Assembly (NCBI RefSeq): GCF_024171565.1
Contig: NZ_JALJZZ010000003.1
Coordinates: 248,001-312,000 of the forward strand
Source: Okibacterium sp. HSC-33S16
Lineage (GTDB): Bacteria; Actinomycetota; Actinomycetes; Actinomycetales; Microbacteriaceae
Length of the DNA: 64,000 nt
Direction: 5' to 3'
Shown: piece by piece, positions 35,373 to 44,052 of the stretch
How the letters are laid out: each line of letters opens with the position of its first letter
How positions within the stretch are numbered: the first letter of the stretch is position 1
Made by a program: the position numbers and the translations under genes
Notes under the pieces: model-generated
Database searches by the model: none
What the model was told of the DNA's origin: nothing
The model's input: only the letters and a program-made list of their open reading frames with translations

Positions 35373-36298
35373 TCACCTTCCGCCGGGTGACTGACGTTCC
35401 GGAGGGTTTCGGCGAAACGGCCGTGACCATCGGCAAATTCGACGGAGTGCATGCCGGCCACCGTGCCGTCATCGCCCGACTTCGCCAGGCCGCGGAAGAC
35501 CGCGGGCTGAATTCCGTTGTTGTGACGTTTGACAGGCATCCGCTCGCCCTTCTCGCTCCCGAAAAATGCCCGCAGGTGCTGGTGGGAAACGAGCAAAAGC
35601 TCGATCTGCTTGCCGAGACCGGCATTGACGCCGCCCTGCTGCTGCCGTTCGATCGCGAGCTGGCGCAACTCTCGCCAGAGAATTTTGTCACCACTGTGCT
35701 CACCGGTGCACTCCGCGCGAAGCTCGTGCTTGTCGGAAACGACTTTCGGTTCGGTCATCGCGGAGCGGGCGATGTTGCCCTGCTGCGCGAGCTCGGTGGA
35801 CGGTTCGGTTTCGACGTCGAGACGATTCCGGATGTCGCACCGGTGGACGGTCGACGCGTCTCATCGACCTGGATTCGGGAACTGCTCGCCCAGGGGCGGG
35901 TGTCGGATGCGGCCCAGCTGCTCGGGCACGACCCCGCCGTGCGCGGACTCGTGGTGCACGGTGCGAAGCGGGGGCGTGAACTCGGCTACCCCACAGCGAA
36001 CCTCTCCCCGGACTCGGACGGCCTGATTCCCGCCGACGGTGTGTACGCGGGCTGGCTTCGTGTCGGGTCTGAGCGGCTGCCGTCCGCGATCTCGGTGGGT
36101 AATAACCCCACCTTCGACGGTGTGCCGCAGAAGCAAGTCGAAGCGTTCGTGCTCGACAGGGAGATTGACCTCTACGACCAGATTGTGGAAGTGCAGTTCG
36201 TGGAACGCATTCGTGGCATGGTCGCGTTCACGGGCATCGAGCCGCTCATCGTGCAGATGGCGGACGACGTCGAGCGGGTTCGCCAGCTGCTCAGCTGA
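35369..36298 (+). CDS. ribF: Bifunctional riboflavin kinase/FAD synthetase
   Basis: 309-residue RibF, which makes FMN from riboflavin and FAD from FMN. N-terminal FAD synthetase: GKFDGVHAGHRAVI and VVTFDRHPLALL; C-terminal riboflavin kinase: RELGYPTANLSPD, SVGNNPTFDG and VEAFVLDREIDLYDQ. Start GTG at 35369 overlaps the previous stop (GTGA); the longer frame upstream is in another gene. No FMN riboswitch is possible given the overlap. Confidence 0.95.
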   Translation: MITFRRVTDVPEGFGETAVTIGKFDGVHAGHRAVIARLRQAAEDRGLNSVVVTFDRHPLALLAPEKCPQVLVGNEQKLDLLAETGIDAALLLPFDRELAQLSPENFVTTVLTGALRAKLVLVGNDFRFGHRGAGDVALLRELGGRFGFDVETIPDVAPVDGRRVSSTWIRELLAQGRVSDAAQLLGHDPAVRGLVVHGAKRGRELGYPTANLSPDSDGLIPADGVYAGWLRVGSERLPSAISVGNNPTFDGVPQKQVEAFVLDREIDLYDQIVEVQFVERIRGMVAFTGIEPLIVQMADDVERVRQLLS

Positions 36299-36333
36299 CC
36301 GGCAGCTTGTGGCGAGTGTTCTCTGGTGCCGCG

Positions 36334-37011
36334 TCAGGCGAGGCCGGGGGTCGGTGCCGGAGCGAGTAACCGTTCCCGGCTCGGCGGCTGCATGGCTTTC
36401 CGGCCGTGCAGGTAAAGAATGACACTCGCCGCGTCTGCGACGATTTCCGACCCGTGCCCGATGCGCCATCCGGCGTCGACGGCGACCAGCGTGCGGTGAC
36501 GCAGCAGCGCCCGCACCTCGCGCGACGCGGTGAGTGTGCTCGCGAGGGCGACCGCGTGGGTGGTCTCGGGATCGAATGGCAGCCGGACGCCGAGCGGGTG
36601 CAGGGCGTCGTAGCCGTGCACGATCGCTTCGACGAGCTCGCCTGTGCTCGTGCGGCCGCGCCCATCGGCCTTCTCAGCCGCGATGGCACGTAACTCGCGA
36701 CGCAGCTCGTCGGTCCCGCCGGAGTCGGCAATGCCGCGGGCAATGTCGTCGAACGACCCCATCGGGTTGGCGTGCCGACCGGCGATCGACGCTCGAACCA
36801 CGTCGCTGGCCAGCCGCACCGATGGAGTGCCGATGCGCCAGACCAGATGGGCAATGGTGTCCTTCACACTCCAGCCTTCGCAGAGGCTCGGGCTTGCCCA
36901 CTGGACGGCGGACAGGGTGTCGAGACCGTCGCCCACAAGGTTCAGTGCGTCTGCGATCTGCTGTCCGCGCGTCGGGGACGGCTCGGACTGACGCTTTCGG
37001 GAGGCGAACAT
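36334..37011 (-). CDS. Maleylpyruvate-isomerase-like (mycothiol-dependent DinB-fold) protein
   Basis: 225-residue protein of the MDMPI N-terminal family, four-helix bundles that often bind a metal and mycothiol. Recognised by SLCEGWSVKDTIAHLVWR (the His ligand region) and GELVEAIVHGYDALHPLG. Exact reaction unknown; family members include mycothiol-dependent maleylpyruvate isomerase and S-transferases. TAGGGT sits 6 nt before ATG 37011 (reverse strand 37023-37018). A mycoredoxin at 49.7 kb also points to a mycothiol-using host. Confidence 0.83.
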   Translation of the reverse strand: MFASRKRQSEPSPTRGQQIADALNLVGDGLDTLSAVQWASPSLCEGWSVKDTIAHLVWRIGTPSVRLASDVVRASIAGRHANPMGSFDDIARGIADSGGTDELRRELRAIAAEKADGRGRTSTGELVEAIVHGYDALHPLGVRLPFDPETTHAVALASTLTASREVRALLRHRTLVAVDAGWRIGHGSEIVADAASVILYLHGRKAMQPPSRERLLAPAPTPGLA

Positions 37012-37017
37012 GAGTAC

Positions 37018-37023
37018 ACCCTA
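37018..37023 (-). promoter_or_regulatory. -10 box for leaderless MDMPI-family mRNA
   Basis: TAGGGT on the reverse strand, 6 nt before the ATG at 37011. Confidence 0.5.
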
Positions 37024-37075
37024 CGCGCCGTTCCTACGGCCGGTCGAGCGGCGCTGGCCCGCCGTGAAGCACCCC

Positions 37076-37081
37076 TAAACT
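37076..37081 (+). promoter_or_regulatory. -10 box for leaderless MFS transporter mRNA
   Basis: TAAACT, 6 nt before the GTG at 37088; no ribosome binding site. Confidence 0.5.
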
Positions 37082-37087
37082 GAAGCG

Positions 37088-38296
37088 GTGACCCCGAACG
37101 CTCCCCGCCCGCTGATGTCGGGCCGGGTGCTCGCCTTCGTCGGAATCATCCTCGTTGCCGCGAACCTCCGTACCGCCGTCGGTGCGCTGTCGCCGATCCT
37201 CGGCCGGATCTCCGCCGACCTTCCGCTCGATCCCGTGGTCGTGGGTTTGCTCGGCTCGATGCCCCCGGTGTGCTTCGCCATCTTCGGCATCCTCACGCCT
37301 GCGCTCGTGCGCCGCACCAAGCTTGAGGTCGTGCTCATCGCTGCACTGGGAGCCATTCTGCTCGGGCACCTCATCCGCGGCATCGCCGGCGATGTCCTCG
37401 TCCTCGTCCTTGGCAGCGCGGTGACCTTCGCGGGGCTCGGCCTCGGCAATGTGCTCCTGCCGCCGATCGTCAAGAAGTACTTCCCCGATCGCATTGCGCT
37501 CATCACGACGATCTACGTCACCATGCTCTCGGTCTCGACGCTCGTGCCGCCACTCGTTGCCGTGCCGGTTGCCGACGCCGCGAGCTGGCGCGTCTCGCTG
37601 GCCATGTGGGCCGGGGTGAGCGTCATCGCGCTGGTTCCCTGGCTGACACTGCTGGCCACTGACCGCAGGGCACCTGCCGCTCCCGCGCTTGAGGCCGCCA
37701 AATCCGATGTCGTCGGTCGGCTCTGGCGCTCTCCGCTCGCGTGGTCGCTTGCCGTCGTGTTCGGGCTCTCCTCGCTCAACGCCTACGCCATGTTTGCCTG
37801 GTTACCCAGCCTCGTCCAGGACATCGTCGGGGTCAGCGACGCCACCGCCGGCGCGTGGCTCTCGATCTACGCATTCATGGGCTTCCCGGCCGGCCTCATC
37901 ATCCCGATCCTCGCCGCCCGCATGAAGAACGTCGCGCTGCTCGTTTATGTGGCGATCGGATGCCTCGTGGCCGGTTATGCCGGATTCCTCCTTGCTCCCA
38001 CATCCGTTCCTGTCCTGTGGGTCGTGCTTATCGGACTCGGGCCGCTCCTCTTTCCTCTCGCCCTCGTGCTCATCAACCTCCGCACTCGGACCCATGATGG
38101 TGCCATCGCCCTGTCGAGCTTCGTGCAGAGCGTTGGATACGTCATCGGGGCGGTGGGCCCGCTCGTGGTGGGGATTACCCATGACGTGACCGGCGGCTGG
38201 ACGGTGCCGCTCATTGTGCTGGTGTGCGTGGCGTTCGTCGGCGTCTTCGCGGGAGCGGTCGTCGCTCGGGACCGCGCCATCGAGGATGGCGCCTGA
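37088..38296 (+). CDS. MFS transporter, CynX/NimT type
   Basis: 402-residue twelve-helix transporter. The N-terminal VAANLRTAVGALSPILGRI is typical of the CynX/NimT subfamily, which includes proteins linked to cyanate and 2-nitroimidazole transport. The substrate is unknown. GTG start lies 6 nt after TAAACT. Stands alone between the divergent MDMPI gene and the sorC/deoC operon; no catabolic partner is obvious. Confidence 0.88.
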   Translation: MTPNAPRPLMSGRVLAFVGIILVAANLRTAVGALSPILGRISADLPLDPVVVGLLGSMPPVCFAIFGILTPALVRRTKLEVVLIAALGAILLGHLIRGIAGDVLVLVLGSAVTFAGLGLGNVLLPPIVKKYFPDRIALITTIYVTMLSVSTLVPPLVAVPVADAASWRVSLAMWAGVSVIALVPWLTLLATDRRAPAAPALEAAKSDVVGRLWRSPLAWSLAVVFGLSSLNAYAMFAWLPSLVQDIVGVSDATAGAWLSIYAFMGFPAGLIIPILAARMKNVALLVYVAIGCLVAGYAGFLLAPTSVPVLWVVLIGLGPLLFPLALVLINLRTRTHDGAIALSSFVQSVGYVIGAVGPLVVGITHDVTGGWTVPLIVLVCVAFVGVFAGAVVARDRAIEDGA

Positions 38297-38330
38297 ACCG
38301 GAGCAGCATCCGATGGCGAATTCCCGCCGC

Positions 38331-38348
38331 TCTGCTCATATGAGCAGA
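38331..38348. promoter_or_regulatory. 18-base perfect palindrome, candidate SorC-regulator operator
   Basis: TCTGCTCATATGAGCAGA lies just upstream of a promoter (TTGTTC at 38363-38368, 17 bases, TAGGCT at 38386-38391) for the regulator gene. Perfect dyad and location suit self-control of the deoC operon. Confidence 0.6.
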
Positions 38349-38362
38349 AACCACCACGAGTG

Positions 38363-38391
38363 TTGTTCTGCGCACTCCGCCGACCTAGGCT
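38363..38391 (+). promoter_or_regulatory. Promoter of the sorC-deoC operon
   Basis: -35 TTGTTC and -10 TAGGCT, 17 bases apart, leaving a leader of about 40 bases with GGGGAGAG before the GTG at 38438. Confidence 0.55.
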
Positions 38392-38437
38392 GGAGCATGC
38401 GTGCACGCGCCCGCACAGACGACGACAGGGGAGAGCG

Positions 38438-39394
38438 GTGGACACCATCGACAACGACGAACTGCTGTCCATTCGCGCCGCCGAGCTGTACTACGACGAG
38501 AACAAGACCCAGGACGAAGTCGGCGCGATCCTCAAGCTCACCCGCTGGAAGGTGGGTCGCCTCCTCGCTTCAGCCAAGGAGAAGGGCTTCATCCGCATCG
38601 AGATCGTGCACCCGCGGGCTCGCAAGCTGACCCTCGAGCGCACCCTCTGCGAACGCTTCGGCATTCGCGACGCCATCGTTGTTCCCGCAGCAGGAACGCA
38701 GGGCGCAGATGATCTTCGCGCTCGCGCAGCGCAGGCCGCTGCCGACTACCTGGCCAGCCTCCGACCCGTTCCGCGCGTGCTCGGGGTGAGCTGGGGTCGA
38801 ACCCTGCACGATGTCGCCGAGCACTTGAGCGAGGGCTGGGCAACCGGCGTCAACGTCGTTCAGATCAACGGCGGAGTGAGCGTCAACCAGCGCGCAGGCA
38901 CCGCAGCGGCAACGGCGTTCGAGATCGCTCGGAAGGCCTCGGGCCAGGCCACCCTGCTGCCGAGCCCTGCGATCCTCGAGCGGCTCGAAACCAAACGCTC
39001 GATCGAGGCGGATCGCACCGTCGGCGGGGTGCTCGGCATGGCTGCTGACGCCTCTGCTTACCTCTACAGTGCCGGCGTCGCCGGGCACGACTCGGCTCTC
39101 GTCGAGAGCGGGTACCTGACGCCGAACGACGTCGACGAGCTGGTGCGCCGCGGTGCCGTTGGCGACGTGGTCGGCCGTTACATCGACGCGGCCGGCATGA
39201 TCGTCGACCCGTCACTGAACGAGCGCACTGTCGGACTCAGCCTCGACACTCTCCGCCGCGCGACCACGAGCGTCGCGGTCATCGCCGGCGCCGGAAAGAT
39301 CCCCGTTGCCCGCGCGGTTGTCACCAGCGGACTGTGCACGGTGCTGGTGACAGACGAAGCAACAGCACTGGCACTGCTCGACACCGGTTCCTGA
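38438..39394 (+). CDS. SorC/DeoR-type sugar-binding transcription regulator
   Basis: 318-residue regulator: an N-terminal helix-turn-helix (AELYYDENKTQDEVGAILKL TRWKVGRLL, shown in two parts), then a C-terminal sugar-phosphate-binding domain with VLGVSWGRTLHDVAEHL, SPAILE and VVAGAGKIP-like VIAGAGKIPVARAV. Most similar in outline to deoxyribose or pentose regulators. The GTG at 38438 has a GGGGAGAG box. Expected effector is deoxyribose-5-phosphate or similar, from the adjacent deoC; a palindrome upstream is its likely operator. Confidence 0.9.
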   Translation: MDTIDNDELLSIRAAELYYDENKTQDEVGAILKLTRWKVGRLLASAKEKGFIRIEIVHPRARKLTLERTLCERFGIRDAIVVPAAGTQGADDLRARAAQAAADYLASLRPVPRVLGVSWGRTLHDVAEHLSEGWATGVNVVQINGGVSVNQRAGTAAATAFEIARKASGQATLLPSPAILERLETKRSIEADRTVGGVLGMAADASAYLYSAGVAGHDSALVESGYLTPNDVDELVRRGAVGDVVGRYIDAAGMIVDPSLNERTVGLSLDTLRRATTSVAVIAGAGKIPVARAVVTSGLCTVLVTDEATALALLDTGS

Positions 39395-39404
39395 CCGGTC
39401 GAGC
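39376..39404 (+). terminator. Weak hairpin between the regulator and deoC
   Basis: GCTCGA...CCGGT / ACCGG...TCGAGC with a two-base bulge, followed by CTTCTCATTTTCC. It overlaps the regulator stop codon. May attenuate rather than end transcription into deoC. Confidence 0.4.
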
Positions 39405-39453
39405 CTTCTCATTTTCCCGACCTGAACACCACCACGCAGAAGGACATCTACGC

Positions 39454-40464
39454 ATGACCGACATCACTCAGGCTGTTGCGCCCCGAGCAACCGCCCTTGA
39501 ACTCTTCGACGGGCCGGTGACCGATGCGAATCTCCGCCGCTATCTCGAGGGAATCCCCGGGGTCGACGCTGTCGGCCTCGAGCAGCGCGCCGCCGGCCTC
39601 GGCACCCGCTCGATCAAGACCACGTCGAAGAAGTGGGCGCTCGACACCATCATCGGCCTCATCGACCTGACCACCCTCGAGGGTGCAGACACCCCCGGCA
39701 AGGTGCGCTCACTCGTCGCCAAGGCCATCACGCCCGACGCCACCGACGCGAGTACGCCGCGGGTCGCGGCCGTCTGCGTCTACGGCGACATGGTGCCGTA
39801 CGCCGTCGAAGCGCTCGGCGCCCACCACGCGAAGGGCACCGACTCCGGGATCAACGTCGCAGCGGTCGCAACCGCCTTCCCCTCCGGCCGCGCCTCGCTC
39901 GCTATCAAGCTCAGCGACACGGCAGACGCCGTCGACGCTGGCGCCGATGAAATCGACATGGTGATCGACCGGGGCGCGTTCCTCGCCGGCCGATACGGCC
40001 AGGTCTTCGACGAGATCGTTGCGGTGAAGGAAGCCTGCCGCCGCGCAGACGGAACATACGCGCACCTCAAGGTCATTCTCGAGACCGGTGAACTCAACAC
40101 CTACGACAACGTCCGCCGTGCCTCGTGGCTGTCGATCCTCGCCGGTGGCGACTTCATCAAGACGTCAACCGGCAAGGTGTCACCGGCAGCAACGCTGCCG
40201 GTGACGCTCCTCATGCTCGAGGTTGTGCGGGACTGGCACCGCCTCACCGGCGAGAAAATCGGCGTCAAGCCGGCTGGAGGCATCCGTACCTCAAAGGATG
40301 CCATCAAGTACCTCGTCACCGTCGCGGAGACGGTTGGTGAGGACTGGCTTCAGCCTCACCTCTTCCGGTTCGGAGCATCGAGCCTGCTCAACGATGTGTT
40401 GCTGCAGCGGCAGAAGATGACCACCGGCCACTACTCCGGCGCTGACTACGTCACGATCGATTAA
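39454..40464 (+). CDS. deoC: Deoxyribose-phosphate aldolase
   Basis: 336-residue class I aldolase splitting 2-deoxyribose-5-phosphate into glyceraldehyde-3-phosphate and acetaldehyde. Schiff-base Lys lies in AHLKVILETGEL, the second Lys in DFIKTSTGKVSPAAT; GVKPAGGIRTS and EIDMVIDRGAFL are also diagnostic. It is longer than E. coli DeoC and has the extended N-terminus of the eukaryote-like group. AGAAGGA precedes ATG 39454. The aldehyde dehydrogenase genes that follow would oxidise the acetaldehyde formed. Confidence 0.95.
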   Translation: MTDITQAVAPRATALELFDGPVTDANLRRYLEGIPGVDAVGLEQRAAGLGTRSIKTTSKKWALDTIIGLIDLTTLEGADTPGKVRSLVAKAITPDATDASTPRVAAVCVYGDMVPYAVEALGAHHAKGTDSGINVAAVATAFPSGRASLAIKLSDTADAVDAGADEIDMVIDRGAFLAGRYGQVFDEIVAVKEACRRADGTYAHLKVILETGELNTYDNVRRASWLSILAGGDFIKTSTGKVSPAATLPVTLLMLEVVRDWHRLTGEKIGVKPAGGIRTSKDAIKYLVTVAETVGEDWLQPHLFRFGASSLLNDVLLQRQKMTTGHYSGADYVTID

Positions 40465-40473
40465 AGGATGACA

Positions 40474-42051
40474 ATGAGTTTTCTGGACTACGCGCCGGCC
40501 CCCGAGTCGACGGCGATCCTCAACCTGAAGAGCCAGTACGGACTCTTCATCAACGGCGAGTTCGTGGACGGAAACGGCACCCCATTCGCCACTATCTCGC
40601 CCGCAACCGAGAAGACGATCGCCACGATCTCCTCGGCTAACGACGCCGATGTGGATCGGGCGGTTGCCGCTGCTCGTGCCGCGTATGACAACGTCTGGTC
40701 GCGGATGTCCGGTTCTGACCGCGGCAAGTACCTCTTCCGGATTGCACGGCTGGTGCAGGAGCGGGCGCGTGAACTCGCGGTCGCCGAGAGCCTCGACAAC
40801 GGCAAGCCGATCAAGGAGAGCCGCGACGTCGACGTGCCCCTCGTTGCTGCGTGGTTCTTCTACTACGCAGGCTGGGCCGACAAGCTCGATCACGCTGGGC
40901 TCGGCCCAAACCCCGCGTCGCTCGGTGTTGCCGGTCAGATCATCCCGTGGAATTTCCCGCTGCTCATGCTGGCCTGGAAGATCGCACCGGCCCTCGCCGC
41001 GGGCAACACTGTTGTGCTGAAGCCCGCCGAGACCACGTCGCTCACCGCTCTGCTGTTTGCCGAGATCTTGCAGCAGGCCGACCTGCCAGCGGGTGTCGTC
41101 AACATCATCACCGGTGCGGGGGCGACCGGGTCTGCACTGGTGAACCACACAGGCGTCAACAAGATCGCCTTCACGGGCTCGACCAATGTTGGCCGGGGCA
41201 TCGCTCGTGCCATCGCCGGAACCGACAAGCGTGTGACCCTTGAACTCGGTGGAAAGGCCGCGAATATCGTCTTCGATGACGCGCCGATCGACCAGGCCAT
41301 CGAAGGCATCGTGAACGGCATCTTCTTCAACCAGGGGCACGTCTGCTGCGCCGGATCACGACTGCTCGTGCAGGAGAACATCCACGACGAGGTGGTTGAC
41401 CGACTCAAGCAGCGCCTGTCGACGCTGCGACTGGGTGACCCGCTCGACAAGAACACCGACATCGGTGCGGTCAACTCGGCCGCTCAGCTCGACCGCATCC
41501 GTGCGCTGAGCGACGTGGGCGAGGCCGAAGGCGCTGAGCGCTGGAGCCCGGAGTGCGAGCTCCCGTCGACCGGGTTCTGGTTCGCACCGACGATCTTCAC
41601 GAACGTGTCGACGAGCCACCGGATTGCGCGCGAGGAGATCTTCGGACCGGTGCTCAGCGTGCTGACCTTCCGTACGCCGGCGGAAGCGATCGCCAAAGCA
41701 AACAACACGCCGTACGGACTCTCCGCAGGAATCTGGAGTGACAAGGGCAGCCGCATCCTCGCTGTCGCCGACAAGCTCCGGGCCGGCGTGATCTGGGCAA
41801 ACACGTTCAACAAGTTCGACCCGGCCAGCCCGTTCGGTGGGTACAAGGAGTCCGGTTACGGCCGCGAGGGCGGGCGGCACGGGCTCGGCGCCTACCTCAA
41901 GCCCGCCGGTTCGACGCGACAGGTCACATCGGCTCCGGCCGCAGACCTGCCCACAACGGCTGCGCCGGCTGAGCTCGCTACCCCGAGCGCACCGGCACCC
42001 GCCGAGACCGAGACATCCGCACCCGTGACGAAGAAGAAGGGCAGCAAATGA
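40474..42051 (+). CDS. Aldehyde dehydrogenase (catalytic partner, deoC operon)
   Basis: 525-residue NAD(P)-dependent aldehyde dehydrogenase. Catalytic Asn in PWNFPLLML, Lys in VVLKPAETTS, FTGSTNVG, Glu in TLELGGKAANIVFDD and Cys in NQGHVCCAGSR are all intact. The C-terminus has an extra Pro/Ala/Thr-rich, then Lys-rich tail of about 45 residues that ordinary enzymes lack. ATG 40474 is chosen because AAAGG is 6 bases upstream; 40468 is too close to it. Nine bases after deoC, so likely acts on acetaldehyde. It may pair with the next gene product (see findings). Confidence 0.92.
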   Translation: MSFLDYAPAPESTAILNLKSQYGLFINGEFVDGNGTPFATISPATEKTIATISSANDADVDRAVAAARAAYDNVWSRMSGSDRGKYLFRIARLVQERARELAVAESLDNGKPIKESRDVDVPLVAAWFFYYAGWADKLDHAGLGPNPASLGVAGQIIPWNFPLLMLAWKIAPALAAGNTVVLKPAETTSLTALLFAEILQQADLPAGVVNIITGAGATGSALVNHTGVNKIAFTGSTNVGRGIARAIAGTDKRVTLELGGKAANIVFDDAPIDQAIEGIVNGIFFNQGHVCCAGSRLLVQENIHDEVVDRLKQRLSTLRLGDPLDKNTDIGAVNSAAQLDRIRALSDVGEAEGAERWSPECELPSTGFWFAPTIFTNVSTSHRIAREEIFGPVLSVLTFRTPAEAIAKANNTPYGLSAGIWSDKGSRILAVADKLRAGVIWANTFNKFDPASPFGGYKESGYGREGGRHGLGAYLKPAGSTRQVTSAPAADLPTTAAPAELATPSAPAPAETETSAPVTKKKGSK

Positions 42052-42908
42052 GCCGCCTCGCCGTTCCCAAGACCTACAAGCTCTACATCGGGGGAAAGTT
42101 CCCGCGCTCGGAGTCCGGGCGCACCTACGAAGTGGCAGCGACGGACGGGACGTTCCTCGCCAACGCCGCGAAGGCATCCCGCAAGGACGCTCGCGACGCG
42201 GTAGTTGCTGCACGGAGCGCGCAGTCCGGCTGGGCTGGCGCGACCCCCTACAACCGCGGACAGGTGCTCTACCGCATCGCCGAGCTTCTCGAAGGACGCC
42301 GTGTGCAGTTCGTTGACGAGATCGAGCGTTCGGAGGGCGTATCCGCGGATGCAGCAAATCGTCAGGTGGACGAGGCCATCGACCGCTGGGTCTGGTACGC
42401 CGGCTGGGCAGACAAGTATGCGCAGGTCGCCGGAAACGCGAACCCGGTTTCGGGCCCGTACTTCAACCTGTCCGTACCGGAACCGACCGGGGTCGTGGCG
42501 ATCGTCGCCCCGCAGAACTCGTCGCTGCTCGGGCTCGTCAGTGTGGTGGCACCCGCGCTCGTCGCGGGCAACACCGTTGTCGTGATCGCGTCAGAGACGC
42601 TTCCGCTGTCGGCCATCAGCCTCTCCGAAGTACTCGCTACGAGCGACGTTCCCGGGGGAGTGGTCAACATTCTCACCGGCTCGCCGGCCGAGATCACCCC
42701 GTGGCTGGCGTCACACGCCGACGTCAACGCCATTGACCTCACCGGAGCGGGCGGCCTCGACTGGGTCGACCTTGAGATCGCGGCGGCCGAAACGCTTAAG
42801 CGAGTGCTCCGCCCCGAAGGCGGTACCGATTCCGCAGCCCCGAGCCTGGACCGCATCACGGCGCTCACCGAGACCAAAACGGTCTGGCACACGAAGAGCC
42901 TGATCTAA
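42048..42908 (+). CDS. Half-length aldehyde-dehydrogenase homologue (probable non-catalytic partner)
   Basis: 286-residue protein that aligns with the N-terminal, NAD-binding half of aldehyde dehydrogenases (KLYIGGKFPRSESGRTYEV, YRIAELLEGRR, GNTVVVIASET, GGVVNILTG) but ends before the catalytic Cys domain. The NAD-binding Lys of VLKPAE is lost (IASE), and PWNFP reads PQNSS. The same stretch-plus-loss is seen in the C-terminal pseudodomain of ALDH16 proteins. ATG overlaps the previous stop (ATGA). Not a truncated pseudogene by appearance: frame is open, start and stop are clean and the codon use is normal. Confidence 0.85.
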   Translation: MSRLAVPKTYKLYIGGKFPRSESGRTYEVAATDGTFLANAAKASRKDARDAVVAARSAQSGWAGATPYNRGQVLYRIAELLEGRRVQFVDEIERSEGVSADAANRQVDEAIDRWVWYAGWADKYAQVAGNANPVSGPYFNLSVPEPTGVVAIVAPQNSSLLGLVSVVAPALVAGNTVVVIASETLPLSAISLSEVLATSDVPGGVVNILTGSPAEITPWLASHADVNAIDLTGAGGLDWVDLEIAAAETLKRVLRPEGGTDSAAPSLDRITALTETKTVWHTKSLI

Positions 42909-42923
42909 GCTCTCACGCCCGGT

Positions 42924-42964
42924 GGCCGGGACGACATCCTTCGGGACGTCGTCCCGGCCTTTTT
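42924..42964 (+). terminator. Terminator of the deoC operon
   Basis: GGCCGGGACGAC / GTCGTCCCGGCC (12 bp), with three further pairs and a TTCG loop, followed by TTTTT. Confidence 0.92.
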
Positions 42965-43124
42965 CGTGCGTTCGAACAGCGGATGCTGCGTGGCAGCGAC
43001 GGCCACAACCCTCGCATCCCCTGGATTGGGGTGAGTGCGCCGCTCCGAAAGATAACGAAAGGGTAACGGGCGCCCCTAGGCTTCAACCACCCGAAATTCT
43101 GCCCGACACAGGAACAGGTGGTCA

Positions 43125-44012
43125 ATGATGACGTCCCGAACGCGCCAGGGTGTCTTTCCGCTGTGCGCGAGTTTCTGCGCCGCCGTCGCGATCATCGTTC
43201 TTCTCATCGTGAACCCGGGGGCGACGCCCGTCTATGCAACCGACATGTTCGGCGAGCTGCGGGAACCGGGCGAGCCGTTCTTCATGGCGGGACACCGCGG
43301 CGACCGTTCGGTCGCGCCGGAAAACACGTTGACAGCGTTGCAGCATGCGATCGATTCGCCCCTCGACTTCGTCGAAACCGACATCTCACGCTCGAGCGAC
43401 GGCGTCCCGGTGCTTTTCCATGACCGCACGCTCAAGCGCACGACAGATGGAGTCGGGCCTCTCGCTGACAAGACGCTCGCCGAGCTGCAGTCACTCGACG
43501 CGGGGTCCTGGTACTCGGCGGCCTTCGCGGGGGAGCGCATCCCCACGCTCGCTGAGTTCCTGGCGATCCTTGCCCCGAGCGACAAGAAGGCGCTACTCGA
43601 GCTCAAGGGATATTGGTCAATCGACGAGCTCGCCGTTGTGACCACGCTCATTGACGACGCCGGCGTCTCGAACCGAGTCATCTTTATGAGCTTCAATCTC
43701 GGGTCTCTCTCGAGTGCCGCTGCCCTTGCCCCGGCCATACCGCGCCTCGCCATCCTGCGAGCACTGCCCGACGACCCGGTCACGTACGCCCGATCCTTCG
43801 GGGTCATCGGTGTGGTGACCGCATCGAAGCTGCTTGCAGCGCGTCCAACGCTCATCGATGACATGCACGTTGCCGGGCTCGGCGTTCTGCTGTACACGCT
43901 CAATTCCGAGGAAACGTGGGAGCATGCTCGATCGCTCGGTGTCGACGGCATCATCACGGATCGTCCATCGAACCTCGATGCGTGGCTCGCATCGACCGCA
44001 CCCGGTACCTGA
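43125..44012 (+). CDS. Secreted glycerophosphodiester phosphodiesterase
   Basis: 295-residue GDPD-family enzyme that would hydrolyse glycerophosphodiesters to sn-glycerol-3-phosphate and an alcohol. Residues 1-37 are a signal peptide or anchor. The active-site pair is [23 protein letters not shown] (metal ligands) and [14 protein letters not shown]-terminal [12 protein letters not shown] and [13 protein letters not shown] complete the TIM-barrel. Two adjacent ATGs (43125, 43128) are equally likely starts. Convergent or operonic partners are absent. Confidence 0.9.
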   Translation: MMTSRTRQGVFPLCASFCAAVAIIVLLIVNPGATPVYATDMFGELREPGEPFFMAGHRGDRSVAPENTLTALQHAIDSPLDFVETDISRSSDGVPVLFHDRTLKRTTDGVGPLADKTLAELQSLDAGSWYSAAFAGERIPTLAEFLAILAPSDKKALLELKGYWSIDELAVVTTLIDDAGVSNRVIFMSFNLGSLSSAAALAPAIPRLAILRALPDDPVTYARSFGVIGVVTASKLLAARPTLIDDMHVAGLGVLLYTLNSEETWEHARSLGVDGIITDRPSNLDAWLASTAPGT

Positions 44013-44016
44013 CGAC

Positions 44017-44045
44017 TTGCTGTTGATACCCCCTAGGGGTATCTT
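44017..44045 (+). promoter_or_regulatory. copA promoter
   Basis: -35 TTGCTG, 17-base spacer filled by the CsoR-like dyad, -10 TATCTT, then 7 nt to the GTG at 44053, so transcripts may be leaderless. Confidence 0.6.
44025..44043. promoter_or_regulatory. CsoR-type copper operator
   Basis: GATACCCC-CTA-GGGGTATC: 8-bp perfect arms around 3 bases. It matches the known CsoR site shape (TACCCC..GGGGTA). It lies between -35 TTGCTG (44017-44022) and -10 TATCTT (44040-44045), 17 bases apart, so binding would block RNA polymerase. Confidence 0.8.
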
Positions 44046-44052
44046 GGAGCGT

